This document shows, in pieces, positions 32,509 to 40,556 of a stretch of DNA of 64,000 nt. Position numbers and translations under genes: made by a program. Source of the DNA: Streptomyces antnestii. Lineage in GTDB: Bacteria; Actinomycetota; Actinomycetes; Streptomycetales; Streptomycetaceae. Location: positions 124,001 to 188,000 of the forward strand of contig NZ_RZYA01000008.1 in the NCBI RefSeq assembly GCF_004005495.1, given 5' to 3'. The first letter of the stretch is position 1; each line of letters opens with the position of its first letter. The notes under the pieces were generated by a model. The model ran no database searches and was not told the origin of the DNA. It saw only the letters and a list, made by a program, of their open reading frames with translations.

Positions 32509-33624
32509 ATGACTCCGCACAAGGCCTCACGCGACAACGCATACGACGTTCTCGTCATCGGCGCAGGCGCCGCCGGTTCGGCCACCGCCTGGCAGCTCGC
32601 CTCGCGCGGCCACCGCGTCTGCCTCCTGGAGCGCTTCGAACCCGGCCACCGGCGCGGGAGTTCGCACGGCCGGTCGCGCCTTCTGCGGCTCACCTACCCG
32701 GATCCGCTGTACGTGGGTATGGCGGCTGAGGCGTTGCGCATGTGGCACCGGTTCGAGTCCGAGACGGGCGCCGGCCTGATCACCCGAGTCGGCGCGGTGG
32801 ACGGGGGTGGCGCCGACCGCCTCGACCGGGCGGCCGCCGCGCTCACCGCCGAGGGGGCCGCGTTCGAACGGCTTACAGAGGCGGAGGCCGCCGTCCGCTG
32901 GCCGCAGCTTCGCCTGCCGGGTGACGTGCTGTTCCACCCCGACGCGTCGCGCGTCGACCCCGACGCGACGCTGCCGGCCCTGCAGCGGCAGGCGGAGCGG
33001 TTCGGCTGCGACATCAGGCACTCAACTCCCGTCACGGCACTGGAGATCGACGCCGACCGGGCGCGCGCCCACACCCCGTCCGGCACGTTCACCGCGCCGG
33101 TCGCCGTCGTCACCGTAGGCCCGTGGACGAGCCGGCTCCTCGACCACGTGGTCAAGCTCCCCGCCCTGACCGTGACGCAGGAGCAGGTCTTCCATCTCCC
33201 GCCACGCGACCCGTCAGCCGTGTGGCCGGCCTTCAGTTTCCAGGCCGAGGACGGCGCCATCGTGTACGGGATGCCGACCGCGGACGAAGGCGTGAAGGTG
33301 GCCGAACACCTCGGCGGGCACGAAGTGACCCCGGACGGTCGCGACGGCGTCGTGGACGCGGACGCGCGTCGTCGCGTCCTGGACTTCGCAGCCGAGCGCC
33401 TTCCCGGTGTGGAGCCGGTGGTGAGCAGTGAGACGACCTGTCTCTACACCAACACCGCCGACGAGGACTTCCTGCTCGACCGGGTGGGTCCCCTGGTGAT
33501 CGGCACGGCCTGCTCGGGGCACGGCTTCAAGTTCACTCCGTTGCTCGGCCGCATGCTCGCCGATCTCGCCGTGGGCGAGGCGGATCCCAACCCCCGGTTC
33601 AGGCTCGGCATCCCTGCGATGTGA
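32509..33624 (+). CDS. Monomeric sarcosine oxidase / N-methyl amino acid oxidase-like flavoenzyme
   Basis: FAD enzyme of 371 residues: LVIGAGAAGSATAWQLASRG dinucleotide fold, SSHGRSRLLRLTY flavin contact, and GTACSGHGFKFTPLLGR near the C-terminus, where Cys335 should hold FAD covalently as Cys315 does in sarcosine oxidase. Such enzymes oxidise N-methyl groups of sarcosine, N-methyltryptophan or pipecolate, giving formaldehyde or an imine and H2O2. Downstream of the Rieske pair it would remove a second N-methyl group, as in betaine or stachydrine breakdown; this order is inference. Confidence 0.9.
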   Translation: MTPHKASRDNAYDVLVIGAGAAGSATAWQLASRGHRVCLLERFEPGHRRGSSHGRSRLLRLTYPDPLYVGMAAEALRMWHRFESETGAGLITRVGAVDGGGADRLDRAAAALTAEGAAFERLTEAEAAVRWPQLRLPGDVLFHPDASRVDPDATLPALQRQAERFGCDIRHSTPVTALEIDADRARAHTPSGTFTAPVAVVTVGPWTSRLLDHVVKLPALTVTQEQVFHLPPRDPSAVWPAFSFQAEDGAIVYGMPTADEGVKVAEHLGGHEVTPDGRDGVVDADARRRVLDFAAERLPGVEPVVSSETTCLYTNTADEDFLLDRVGPLVIGTACSGHGFKFTPLLGRMLADLAVGEADPNPRFRLGIPAM

Positions 33625-33766
33625 GCGTCGGTATCGCCGCAGCCCTCATCAACCACCGCCGATTCACTTCATGGACGACATCGACTAGGATCTTTGGCGA
33701 CATCGCGTGTCGGTCACCGGCTGGGTGAGGCATGGAGGTGTCAGGAGATGCCCTCGGAGGCATTCC

Positions 33767-34156
33767 TTGTCAGTCGAGTTGAACCACACGATCGTCCACG
33801 CCCGGGACAACCGGGAGTCCGCAGAGTTCTTCGCTACCCTGCTGGGCCTTGAGATCACCGGCGAGTGGGGCCCGTTCGTCGCGGTCGCCCTGAGTAACGG
33901 CGTCACGCTGGACTTCGCCACGATCCCCGCGGACAAGATCACTCCCCAGCACTACGCTTTCTTGATCTCTGAAGAGGAGTTCGACGCGGCGTACGCGCAG
34001 ATCACACAGCGCGGCATCGAGCACTACGCCGACCCGCGCCGGCAGCAGCCTGGCACGATCAACCACAACGACGGCGGCCGCGGCGTGTACTTCATGGACC
34101 CGGCGGGCCACGCGATGGAACTCATCACGGTGCCGTACGGCGGCTGGGCCTCGTAA
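33767..34156 (+). CDS. VOC-family protein, TTG start
   Basis: Single VOC domain of 129 residues. The start is the TTG at 33767, chosen because GGAGG lies seven bases upstream and the product begins SVELNHTIVHARDNRESAEF, the standard N-terminus of this family; ATG at 33707 would add an arginine-rich stretch with no homology. HTIVHARD, LDFATIPADKI and GRGVYFMDPAGHAMELIT show potential metal ligands (His, Glu). Function unknown. A strong terminator follows. Confidence 0.82.
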   Translation: MSVELNHTIVHARDNRESAEFFATLLGLEITGEWGPFVAVALSNGVTLDFATIPADKITPQHYAFLISEEEFDAAYAQITQRGIEHYADPRRQQPGTINHNDGGRGVYFMDPAGHAMELITVPYGGWAS

Positions 34157-34178
34157 GCACATATCTCGTCAGCACATA

Positions 34179-34219
34179 GATCGAGGGCCGCACCCGAGTA
34201 CCGGGTGCGGCCCTCGATC
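34179..34219. terminator. Strong terminator hairpin
   Basis: A perfect 18-base stem starting GATCGAGGGCCGCACCCG with a five-base loop (AGTAC). It lies 23 bases after the VOC stop and before the convergent arsR gene, so it can act in both directions. Confidence 0.85.
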
Positions 34220-34340
34220 GCTGCTTGCGGCCGATGGCAAAGCCGCGGGACGCGGAAGCGGACGGAAGCGGACGCGCGGCAAAGCCAACGCGCCCCCGCC
34301 GACAGAGCTTCAACTCAGGCTCGGTCGAGTGCCTCTGGCG

Positions 34341-34721
34341 TCAGTCCGCGACGACAGCCTCGGGCATGGGGGCGGCGTCGCGGACTCCCAGCCTCAGGTG
34401 TTCGACGTGATACAGGGCCTGGTCGAGGAGCTCGGCCACATGGTTGTCGTAGAGGGCGTAGACGATCGAGCGCCCGTGGCGTTCGCCGGTGACGAGTCCG
34501 AGGTTGCGCAGCAGGCGGAGCTGGTGGGAGCAGGCGGAGGCTTCCATGCCCACGGCGTCCGCGAGGTCGCTGACCGCGCAGGGGCCTTCTTGCAGTCTGG
34601 CCAGGATGTACAGCCGTGAGGGAGTGGCGAGGGCCTGGAGCATGGCGGCGACATCGGCGGTGCCGACGGCGTCGAGGCGCTCGCGGGTGCTGCTGCTGAC
34701 GGTGTCGATTCCGTGGCCCAT
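34341..34721 (-). CDS. ArsR/SmtB-family metal sensor (CzrA-like alpha-5 site)
   Basis: Repressor of 126 residues. The winged helix is LQALATPSRLYILARLQEGP, then the recognition region CAVSDLADAVGMEASACSHQ. The metal site in helix 5 reads D-N-H-V-A-E-L-L-D-Q-A-L-Y-H-V-E-H, keeping the Asp-x-His and His-x2-His ligands of CzrA/SmtB that sense Zn, Co or Ni; the ELCVCD arsenic/cadmium motif is absent. ATG at 34721 is chosen; one at 34745 would overlap the operator. Divergent from a P1B ATPase gene, the expected target. Confidence 0.9.
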   Translation of the reverse strand: MGHGIDTVSSSTRERLDAVGTADVAAMLQALATPSRLYILARLQEGPCAVSDLADAVGMEASACSHQLRLLRNLGLVTGERHGRSIVYALYDNHVAELLDQALYHVEHLRLGVRDAAPMPEAVVAD

Positions 34722-34744
34722 GCGGACATCATACCTATGACACA

Positions 34745-34758
34745 TGAAGACCTATTCA
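34745..34758. promoter_or_regulatory. ArsR-type operator candidate
   Basis: TGAAGACCTATTCA is an inverted pair TGAA/TTCA with a six-base spacer, inside a wider dyad with ATAC and GTAT at its edges, between the divergent arsR and ATPase genes. ArsR/SmtB sites have this weak AT-rich dyad form. Confidence 0.5.
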
Positions 34759-34814
34759 CATGTTCCTGTATGGTGGGTGTGTTGCCCCGTCCACCCGCGA
34801 AGGGTTGCTGTGTC

Positions 34815-36791
34815 ATGTCTTCTGTCCTGGAACGACGGTCCGCACCGCCGCCGGCGGACCTCTCCCCCGCTCCGGCGAAGCGGCGCACGCGCGTCCTCGC
34901 TCTGCCCGAAGCCCGCTGGGCTCTGGCCTCCCTGCTCCTGTTCCTGATCGCCCTCCCGCTGCACCTCCTCGGCGCCCCGGTCTGGCTGTCGGGACCCCTG
35001 TTCGCCGCCACGTACATCACCGGCGGCTGGGAGCCGGGCTGGGAGGGACTCAAGGCCCTCAAGGACAAGACCCTGGATGTGGATCTGCTGATGGTCGTGG
35101 CCGCGCTCGGCGCCGCCGCGCTCGGGCAGGTCCTCGACGGGGCGCTGCTCATCGTCATCTTCGCCACGTCGGGCGCGCTGGAGGCGATCGCGACCGCGCG
35201 TACGGCCGACTCGGTCCGTGGCCTTCTCGATCTCGCCCCGAGCACGGCGACCCGGCTCCTGACGGATGGCACCGAAGAGACGGTCGCCGCCGAGGAGCTG
35301 CAGGTCGGGGACACCATTCTGGTCCGCCCCGGTGAGCGGGTCGGCGCGGACGGGCAGGTCCTCGACGGGGCCAGCGACGTCGATCAGGCCACCATCACCG
35401 GTGAGCCGCTGCCGGTGGCCAAACAGAAGGGCGACGAGGTGTTCGCCGGGACCGTGAACGGCACCGGCGCCCTGCGTGTGCGGGTCGAGCGCGACCCGTC
35501 GGACTCCGTCATCGCCAGGATCGTGCAGATGGTCGAGGAAGCCTCCGAGACCAAGGCACCCACCCAGCTGTTCATCGAGAAGATCGAGCAGCGGTACTCC
35601 ATCGGCATGGTCATCGCCACCCTCGCCGTCTTCGCGGTCCCGCTCGCGTTCGGCTCCGCACTGCAGCCCGCGCTGCTCCGGGCGATGACCTTCATGATCG
35701 TCGCCTCGCCGTGCGCGGTGGTGCTCTCCACCATGCCGCCGCTGCTTTCCGCGATCGCCAACGCCGGGCGCCACGGCGTCCTCGCCAAGTCCGCCGTCGT
35801 CATGGAGCGCCTCGGACAGATCGACGCCGTCGCCCTGGACAAGACCGGAACCCTCACCGAAGGCACCCCCCGCGTCACCGACATCCGCCCGCTGCCCGGC
35901 ACCCGGCTGACCGAGGACGCACTGCTGGCGCTCGCCGCCTCGGCCGAGCACCCCAGCGAACACCCGCTGGCCCGCGCCGTCGTCGACGCGGCGCGCGAAC
36001 GCCGTCTGTCCCTGCACGAGACACTGGACTTCACCTCCACCCCCGGCCGGGGCGTGAGCGCCGGAGTCGACGGCCACACCGTCGAGGTCGGTTCCCCCGC
36101 CCGTCTGCTGCCCACCGCCCCCGACACGGTGCGCGACCTGGTCGAGGAGCTGGAGGTCACGGGGCAGACCGCGGTACTGGTGCTGCGCGACGGCGCCCCC
36201 GCAGGCGTGATCGGCATCGCCGACCGGCTGCGGCCGGACGCCGCCGCCACGGTGGCCGCCCTCACCGAACTGACCGGCCGCACACCGGTCCTGCTGACCG
36301 GCGACAACGAACGCGCCGCGCGGCACCTCGCCGCCCAGGTCGGCATCTCCGACGTCCGAGCGGGCCTCCTGCCCCAGGACAAGGTGGCCGCCGTCCAGAA
36401 GTGGGAGGGCGAGGAGCGCCGGGTGCTGGTCGTCGGCGACGGCGTCAACGACGCTCCGGCACTGGCCGCCGCCCACACCGGTATCGCCATGGGCAGGGCC
36501 GGCTCCGACCTCGCCCTCGAGACCGCCGACGCCGTCGTCGTACGCGACGAACTGGCCACCATCCCCAAGGTCGTGGCCCTCTCACGGGCCGCCCGGCGCC
36601 TGGTCGTCCAGAACCTCGTCATCGCGGGCGTGTTCATCACGACTCTGGTGGCCTGGGACCTCGTCGGCACCCTGCCGCTGCCGCTGGGTGTCGCCGGTCA
36701 CGAAGGCTCCACCGTCATCGTCGGTCTCAACGGCCTCCGCCTCCTGCGCGAAGCGGCCTGGACGAACCCCGGCCGGCGAGGCACCGCATGA
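34815..36791 (+). CDS. P1B-4-type heavy-metal ATPase (CtpD-like; Co/Ni/Zn/Fe)
   Basis: Metal-exporting P-type ATPase of 658 residues. It has the P1B-4 fingerprint: SPC in the sixth membrane segment (IVASPCAVVLS, Pro299-Cys300) and HEGST in the next (VAGHEGSTVIVGLN). TGEPLP (195-200), phosphorylated Asp342 in DKTGTLTEG, the HP motif SEHPSEHPLARA and GDGVNDAPAL are intact. There is no N-terminal metal-binding domain, as usual for this subgroup. ATG at 34815 fits the family start. Control by the divergent CzrA-like ArsR agrees with Co/Ni/Zn export; Fe export is also known for P1B-4. Confidence 0.93.
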   Translation: MSSVLERRSAPPPADLSPAPAKRRTRVLALPEARWALASLLLFLIALPLHLLGAPVWLSGPLFAATYITGGWEPGWEGLKALKDKTLDVDLLMVVAALGAAALGQVLDGALLIVIFATSGALEAIATARTADSVRGLLDLAPSTATRLLTDGTEETVAAEELQVGDTILVRPGERVGADGQVLDGASDVDQATITGEPLPVAKQKGDEVFAGTVNGTGALRVRVERDPSDSVIARIVQMVEEASETKAPTQLFIEKIEQRYSIGMVIATLAVFAVPLAFGSALQPALLRAMTFMIVASPCAVVLSTMPPLLSAIANAGRHGVLAKSAVVMERLGQIDAVALDKTGTLTEGTPRVTDIRPLPGTRLTEDALLALAASAEHPSEHPLARAVVDAARERRLSLHETLDFTSTPGRGVSAGVDGHTVEVGSPARLLPTAPDTVRDLVEELEVTGQTAVLVLRDGAPAGVIGIADRLRPDAAATVAALTELTGRTPVLLTGDNERAARHLAAQVGISDVRAGLLPQDKVAAVQKWEGEERRVLVVGDGVNDAPALAAAHTGIAMGRAGSDLALETADAVVVRDELATIPKVVALSRAARRLVVQNLVIAGVFITTLVAWDLVGTLPLPLGVAGHEGSTVIVGLNGLRLLREAAWTNPGRRGTA

Positions 36792-37198
36792 GCAAGCGCG
36801 CCCGCCGTACGGAGTCCGCCGGGCACGCCGGCGCGGCCCAGCCCACCGTCACGGTCTGCCGCGGCTGCTGCTGCGGCAGCGCCAAGGTCCCCGGCCTCGA
36901 TCACGCCGCCCAACTCCGCGGTCTGCGCGAGGCGTTGGCCGGGACGGCGAAGATCCGGGTCACCGACTGCCTCGACGCGTGCGAGCGCGCCAACGTGGTC
37001 GTCGTCCAGCCCTCGGCCGCCGGCCGCAAGGCCGGTGGGCGCCCCGTCTGGCTCGGCCTGGTCAACGACGAGGACGCCACCGCCGACATCACCGCCTGGG
37101 TCGAGGGCGGCGGCCCCGGCCTGACCGAACCACCCGGCATCCTCGACCTGTACGCGTTCCGCCCCTCCCGGCGCGTGCAGGCCGAACTCCACGAGTAG
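36788..37198 (+). CDS. Thioredoxin-like [2Fe-2S] ferredoxin-type protein
   Basis: Protein of 136 residues coupled to the ATPase gene by ATGA overlap. VCRGCCCGS near residue 24 and DCLDACERANVVVVQPS near residue 60 give the four-Cys arrangement of thioredoxin-fold [2Fe-2S] ferredoxins. A cluster or metal-binding protein fused into the transport operon could hand metal to the pump or sense it. Which metal is unknown. Confidence 0.75.
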   Translation: MSKRARRTESAGHAGAAQPTVTVCRGCCCGSAKVPGLDHAAQLRGLREALAGTAKIRVTDCLDACERANVVVVQPSAAGRKAGGRPVWLGLVNDEDATADITAWVEGGGPGLTEPPGILDLYAFRPSRRVQAELHE

Positions 37199-37207
37199 CC
37201 CGCCCCG

Positions 37208-37239
<32 letters not shown>

Positions 37240-37300
37240 TGACCCACCGTGTCCCGGCCCACATCCACCCGGCCTGGACACGGCGTCACCTCACCGCACC

Positions 37301-38542
37301 TCACACCGGCAACGCCACCGGACGCAGCGCCAGATGCCCCGCCCGGTGCAGCCACGCCACCAATCCCGCGCAGACCAGTCCGGTCGCCGCCAGACAGGCC
37401 CACGGCAGCCAGCTCACGCCGGTGTCGAAGAGCGCCCCCACGGCCAGGTTGCCGAGGGAGATCGCAATGCCGGAGGCCGTGTTGTAGGCGCCGTAGTACG
37501 TCGCGACGAGCCGGTCGCCGGACAGCCGGACCACGGTGTCCATCTCGAAGGGGTAGAGCAGTGCACCACCCCAGGCCAGCAGTGCGGCGCAGAACAGGAG
37601 GGCGCCGGCCCCGATCACCGTGTCATGGGTCCCGGGCAGCAGCGGCAGGAACGCGGCGCCCATCACGACCAGTCCGCACGCGATGGCGCGGGGCCCGGCC
37701 ATCGTCCGCTTCGCCCACGCGGTGAGTTTCAGCTGTCCCGACAGGGCGGCCAGCGCCGAGACCGCGAAGACCGCGCCCGTCACCAACCCCGTCCGCTCTC
37801 CGAAGAGTTCACGGGCGCGCAGCGGCAACGCGAGGTACACCTGGAAGGCGAGGACGTACGAGCCGGTCATCGCGGCGGCGAACAGGAGGAACGGCCGGTT
37901 GGCCGCGATCGTGCGCCAGTCGGTGGCGACCGCGCGCCAGGCGGGCTCGGCGCCGCGTTCGGCCGGGGGCCGGGCGGGGAGCGCACGGGCCTGGAGGACG
38001 GCGAGCGCTCCGAAGATAAGAGCGGCCACCGCGCAGACCGCGCTGAAGTCCCAGGCCAGCAGGGCAAGTCCGGCGAGCGGACCAATGAGGATGCCTGCCT
38101 GGTAGAAGACGTTGAAGGTGGCGAACGCCTCCACCCGGCGCTCCTCGCCCGCCTCCTGGGCCAGGTAGGCACGCACGGCCGGATTGAACAGCGCGCCCGC
38201 GAGCCCGGTCGCCGCGGAGGCGGCCAGCAGTGCGGGCAGGGTGTCGGCGACGCCGAGGAGCCCGAAGGCCGCGGTGCGCAGTGCGCAGCCGGCCAGGATC
38301 ATCGGCTTGCAGCCGTAGCGGTCGGCGAGGGTCCCGCCGACGAGGAACATGCCCTGCTGGGACAGGTTGCGCACGCCCAGGACCAGGCCGACCATCCACG
38401 CCGCGAGCCCCAGCCCGTGGGCGAGGTGGTCGGCGAGGTAGGGCATCAGCATGTAGAAGGCGAGGTTGATCGCGAACTGATTGATCATCAGCAGGCGTAC
38501 GGGGCGGTCGAACGAGGCCACTTGGGCGCGCAGGCCGCTCAT
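37301..38542 (-). CDS. MFS exporter
   Basis: Twelve-segment MFS protein of 413 residues. The cytoplasmic loop motif VGGTLADRYGCKP after segment 2 is the family signature; RAYLAQEAGEERRVEAFATF and FQAGILIGPLAG-like regions belong to drug-exporter relatives. The ATG at 38542 overlaps the stop of the PLP-enzyme gene, so the two are translationally coupled. It probably exports a product of that enzyme, an inference from the coupling. Confidence 0.88.
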   Translation of the reverse strand: MSGLRAQVASFDRPVRLLMINQFAINLAFYMLMPYLADHLAHGLGLAAWMVGLVLGVRNLSQQGMFLVGGTLADRYGCKPMILAGCALRTAAFGLLGVADTLPALLAASAATGLAGALFNPAVRAYLAQEAGEERRVEAFATFNVFYQAGILIGPLAGLALLAWDFSAVCAVAALIFGALAVLQARALPARPPAERGAEPAWRAVATDWRTIAANRPFLLFAAAMTGSYVLAFQVYLALPLRARELFGERTGLVTGAVFAVSALAALSGQLKLTAWAKRTMAGPRAIACGLVVMGAAFLPLLPGTHDTVIGAGALLFCAALLAWGGALLYPFEMDTVVRLSGDRLVATYYGAYNTASGIAISLGNLAVGALFDTGVSWLPWACLAATGLVCAGLVAWLHRAGHLALRPVALPV

Positions 38543-39690
38543 CGGGTCGCCGCCGGTGTGTGTGCGGCGCCCGCCGTCGGGCGGCACAGCGGGTCGCGGA
38601 CGGTGCGGCACCGCGTCCAGGTGACCACCTCGCGCTCGTCAGGTTCGTCGATCTCGTCGGGCCGGTCGGCCGGCCCGTCGGTCAGCAGGTCGTGTTCCCG
38701 GCACCAGGCGTCGTTGTAGATGGTCTCCAGGTAGCGGTGGGGGCCGTCGGGAAAGATCGCGGCGATGCGGGTCCCTTCCGGGTAGGCGCCGGCCGCCCAG
38801 CCGGCGACGCGGGCGACGGCCCCGACACTCCAGCCGCCGGACGCGTAGTGCCGTCGCGCCAGTTGCCGGCAGGCCCACACCGCCTCGGCCGGGGCGACCC
38901 AGTGGACCTCGTCGAAGGCCGCGTAGTCGACGTTCGAGGGATGGATGCTGGAGCCCAGGCCGCGCATCAGGCGGGGCCTGGCGGGCTGCCCGAAGATCGC
39001 GGATCCGGTGGAGTCGACGCCGATGAGGTCCATCGCGGGGAACGCCTGGCGCAGTACGCGAGCGGTCCCGGCCGAGTGTCCGCCGGTACCGACCGCGGCC
39101 ACCAGCACGTCCACGCGGCCGAGTTGGACGATCAGTTCCGTGGCGAGGGACCGGTAGGCGGCGGCGTTGTCGGGGTTGTGGTACTGGTCCGGGCAGTACG
39201 CGCCGGGCGTGCGCGCCAGGAGTTCGGCGACCTTCTCGCGCCTGGCCTGCTGCCAGCCGCCGTCTGGGTGCGGCGTGCGGACCTGCTCGACGCGGGCGCC
39301 GTACGCCGTCAGCAGGCGGAGCATCGACTGCTCCATTCCGGGGTCGGAGACGATCGTCACCGGGTGGCCGTAGGTCAGTCCGGCGAGGGCGAGTCCGAGA
39401 CCGAGGGTGCCGCTGGAGGACTCGACGACGGGGGCGCCGGGCGCCAGTTCGCCGCGTCGCCGGGCCTCTTCGACCATGTGGATGCCGGGCCGGTCCTTGA
39501 TGCCTCCGGGGTTGGCGCCCTCGAGCTTGGCGTGGAAGCCCCGGCCGGGCGGGGCGAAGGGGGCGTCGACCCACAGCACGGGGCTGTTCCCGACGAGGCG
39601 GTGCGGGCGGTGGGCGGCTTCGGGGGCGATGAGCTTGAGGGACGGGTCGGGCAGGAACACGGGCATGGGTACGTTCATGGGTACGTTCAT
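38539..39690 (-). CDS. Cysteine-synthase-family PLP enzyme
   Basis: Fold-type II PLP enzyme of 383 residues. The cofactor Lys is in FHAKLEGANPGGIKDRPG; SSSGTLGLGLALAG is the substrate loop; AAVGTGGHSAGTARVLRQAF binds the PLP phosphate; GLGSSIHPSNVD is typical of the cysteine synthase/DAP synthase group. Three ATGs in 12-base repeats open the gene (39690, 39678, 39666); AAGGAG precedes the first. C-terminal 60 residues are extra. It could make O-substituted or diamino acids; partnership with an exporter suggests a secreted product or amino acid detoxification. Confidence 0.87.
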   Translation of the reverse strand: MNVPMNVPMPVFLPDPSLKLIAPEAAHRPHRLVGNSPVLWVDAPFAPPGRGFHAKLEGANPGGIKDRPGIHMVEEARRRGELAPGAPVVESSSGTLGLGLALAGLTYGHPVTIVSDPGMEQSMLRLLTAYGARVEQVRTPHPDGGWQQARREKVAELLARTPGAYCPDQYHNPDNAAAYRSLATELIVQLGRVDVLVAAVGTGGHSAGTARVLRQAFPAMDLIGVDSTGSAIFGQPARPRLMRGLGSSIHPSNVDYAAFDEVHWVAPAEAVWACRQLARRHYASGGWSVGAVARVAGWAAGAYPEGTRIAAIFPDGPHRYLETIYNDAWCREHDLLTDGPADRPDEIDEPDEREVVTWTRCRTVRDPLCRPTAGAAHTPAATR

Positions 39691-39820
39691 GGGTACGACT
39701 CCTTCGCGCCCGGGATCGCGTACGCGCAGGTGGGGGCGCTGGGTTCGACGGTTCTGTGGCACGCGGGCACACCCCGTTGTCCGGCAGGGCGGGACGTGGG
39801 TCAGGGGCGTGCGGGGGCGG

Positions 39821-40243
39821 CTACTGCCGTCGTACGCAGTGCAGGTCGAGGAGAGAGTCGTGCTCGGGTGGGGCCGCGGCCGCGGTGGTGTCCCGGGCAG
39901 CCGATCGCTTCGCCGGCGGCAGCGTCACGAGGGCCGCCGCGCCGGGCGCCAGCGGATCCGGGGACGCGGCCACCGCGGGGGTGTCGACGTCGGACGCCCG
40001 CGGGCGGTCCACGCTGTGGTCCACATGTCCGGTGCCCGAATGGTCGTGCCCGGGAGGTACCTCCCCCGCATGGTGGGGGCCGGCGGCCGGTCCGTGGTGT
40101 GCGCAGTGCGCGACGGTGGCGTCGACAAACGCCGCTCCGGCGGCCGGGCTCGCGTGCACCATGCCCGAGACATGCCACACGACGAGCAGCACCAGGCCGA
40201 GCAGCAGGGCCGCACGGCCCCGCCTTCGCCTGCCTGACGCCAC
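39821..40243 (-). CDS. His-rich membrane/exported protein, possibly DUF6153-like
   Basis: Protein of 140 residues with one N-terminal hydrophobic segment (ALLLGLVLLVVWHVSGMVHA) and a His-rich outside region (VAHCAHHGPAAGPHHAGEVP, GHDHSGTGHVDH). The GTG at 40243 has GGAG seven bases upstream; ATG at 40291 is an alternative. His clusters suggest weak metal binding. Similar short proteins are frequent in streptomycetes and uncharacterised. It lies between the PLP enzyme and the ABC operon and reads away from the latter. Confidence 0.65.
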   Translation of the reverse strand: MASGRRRRGRAALLLGLVLLVVWHVSGMVHASPAAGAAFVDATVAHCAHHGPAAGPHHAGEVPPGHDHSGTGHVDHSVDRPRASDVDTPAVAASPDPLAPGAAALVTLPPAKRSAARDTTAAAAPPEHDSLLDLHCVRRQ

Positions 40244-40556
40244 GCTGCACACTCCGATCACATGCGCACCGTAATCGATGGGTGACTGCATGTCATATTG
40301 GCGACGGGGGACGCGTACGGCGTGGCGCAGGCGGCCTTGGCGGGCTCGGCGCGGCCGGTACGGAGGAGGGCTCGGCACGGCGCAGCGGGAGCACCGTCGC
40401 CACTTCCTCCTCTCCGCTACGACTCCGCCCCGTGACACACAATCAACTGCCTGTTTACAAAACATTGTTTACAACTCTCCGTCGGCGTGCGTACATTCGT
40501 GGCCCAAGCAGCAGCACCCCCCGCACCCCCAACCTCTGACCGAGTGGGCGTGACTC
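40244..40556. other. Intergenic region before the second peptide-type ABC operon
   Basis: 313 bases without a supportable gene. It holds the promoter region of the binding-protein gene with two TGTTTACAA boxes at 40451-40474. Short frames here are arginine-rich and have no family resemblance. Confidence 0.5.
40451..40474 (+). promoter_or_regulatory. Paired TGTTTACAA boxes, GntR-type operator candidate
   Basis: TGTTTACAA occurs at 40452-40460 and 40466-40474, 14 bases apart; the second is part of TTGTTTACAA, which fits the T-N-G-T-N-N-A-C-N-A form bound by FCD GntR regulators. It lies 82 bases before the binding-protein gene whose operon includes a GntR gene at 45970. Confidence 0.6.

Noticed and set aside
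38560..40539. Plus-strand open frame of about 660 codons opposite the PLP enzyme
   Set aside because: No motifs and low-complexity content; the PLP-binding motifs are on the minus strand.
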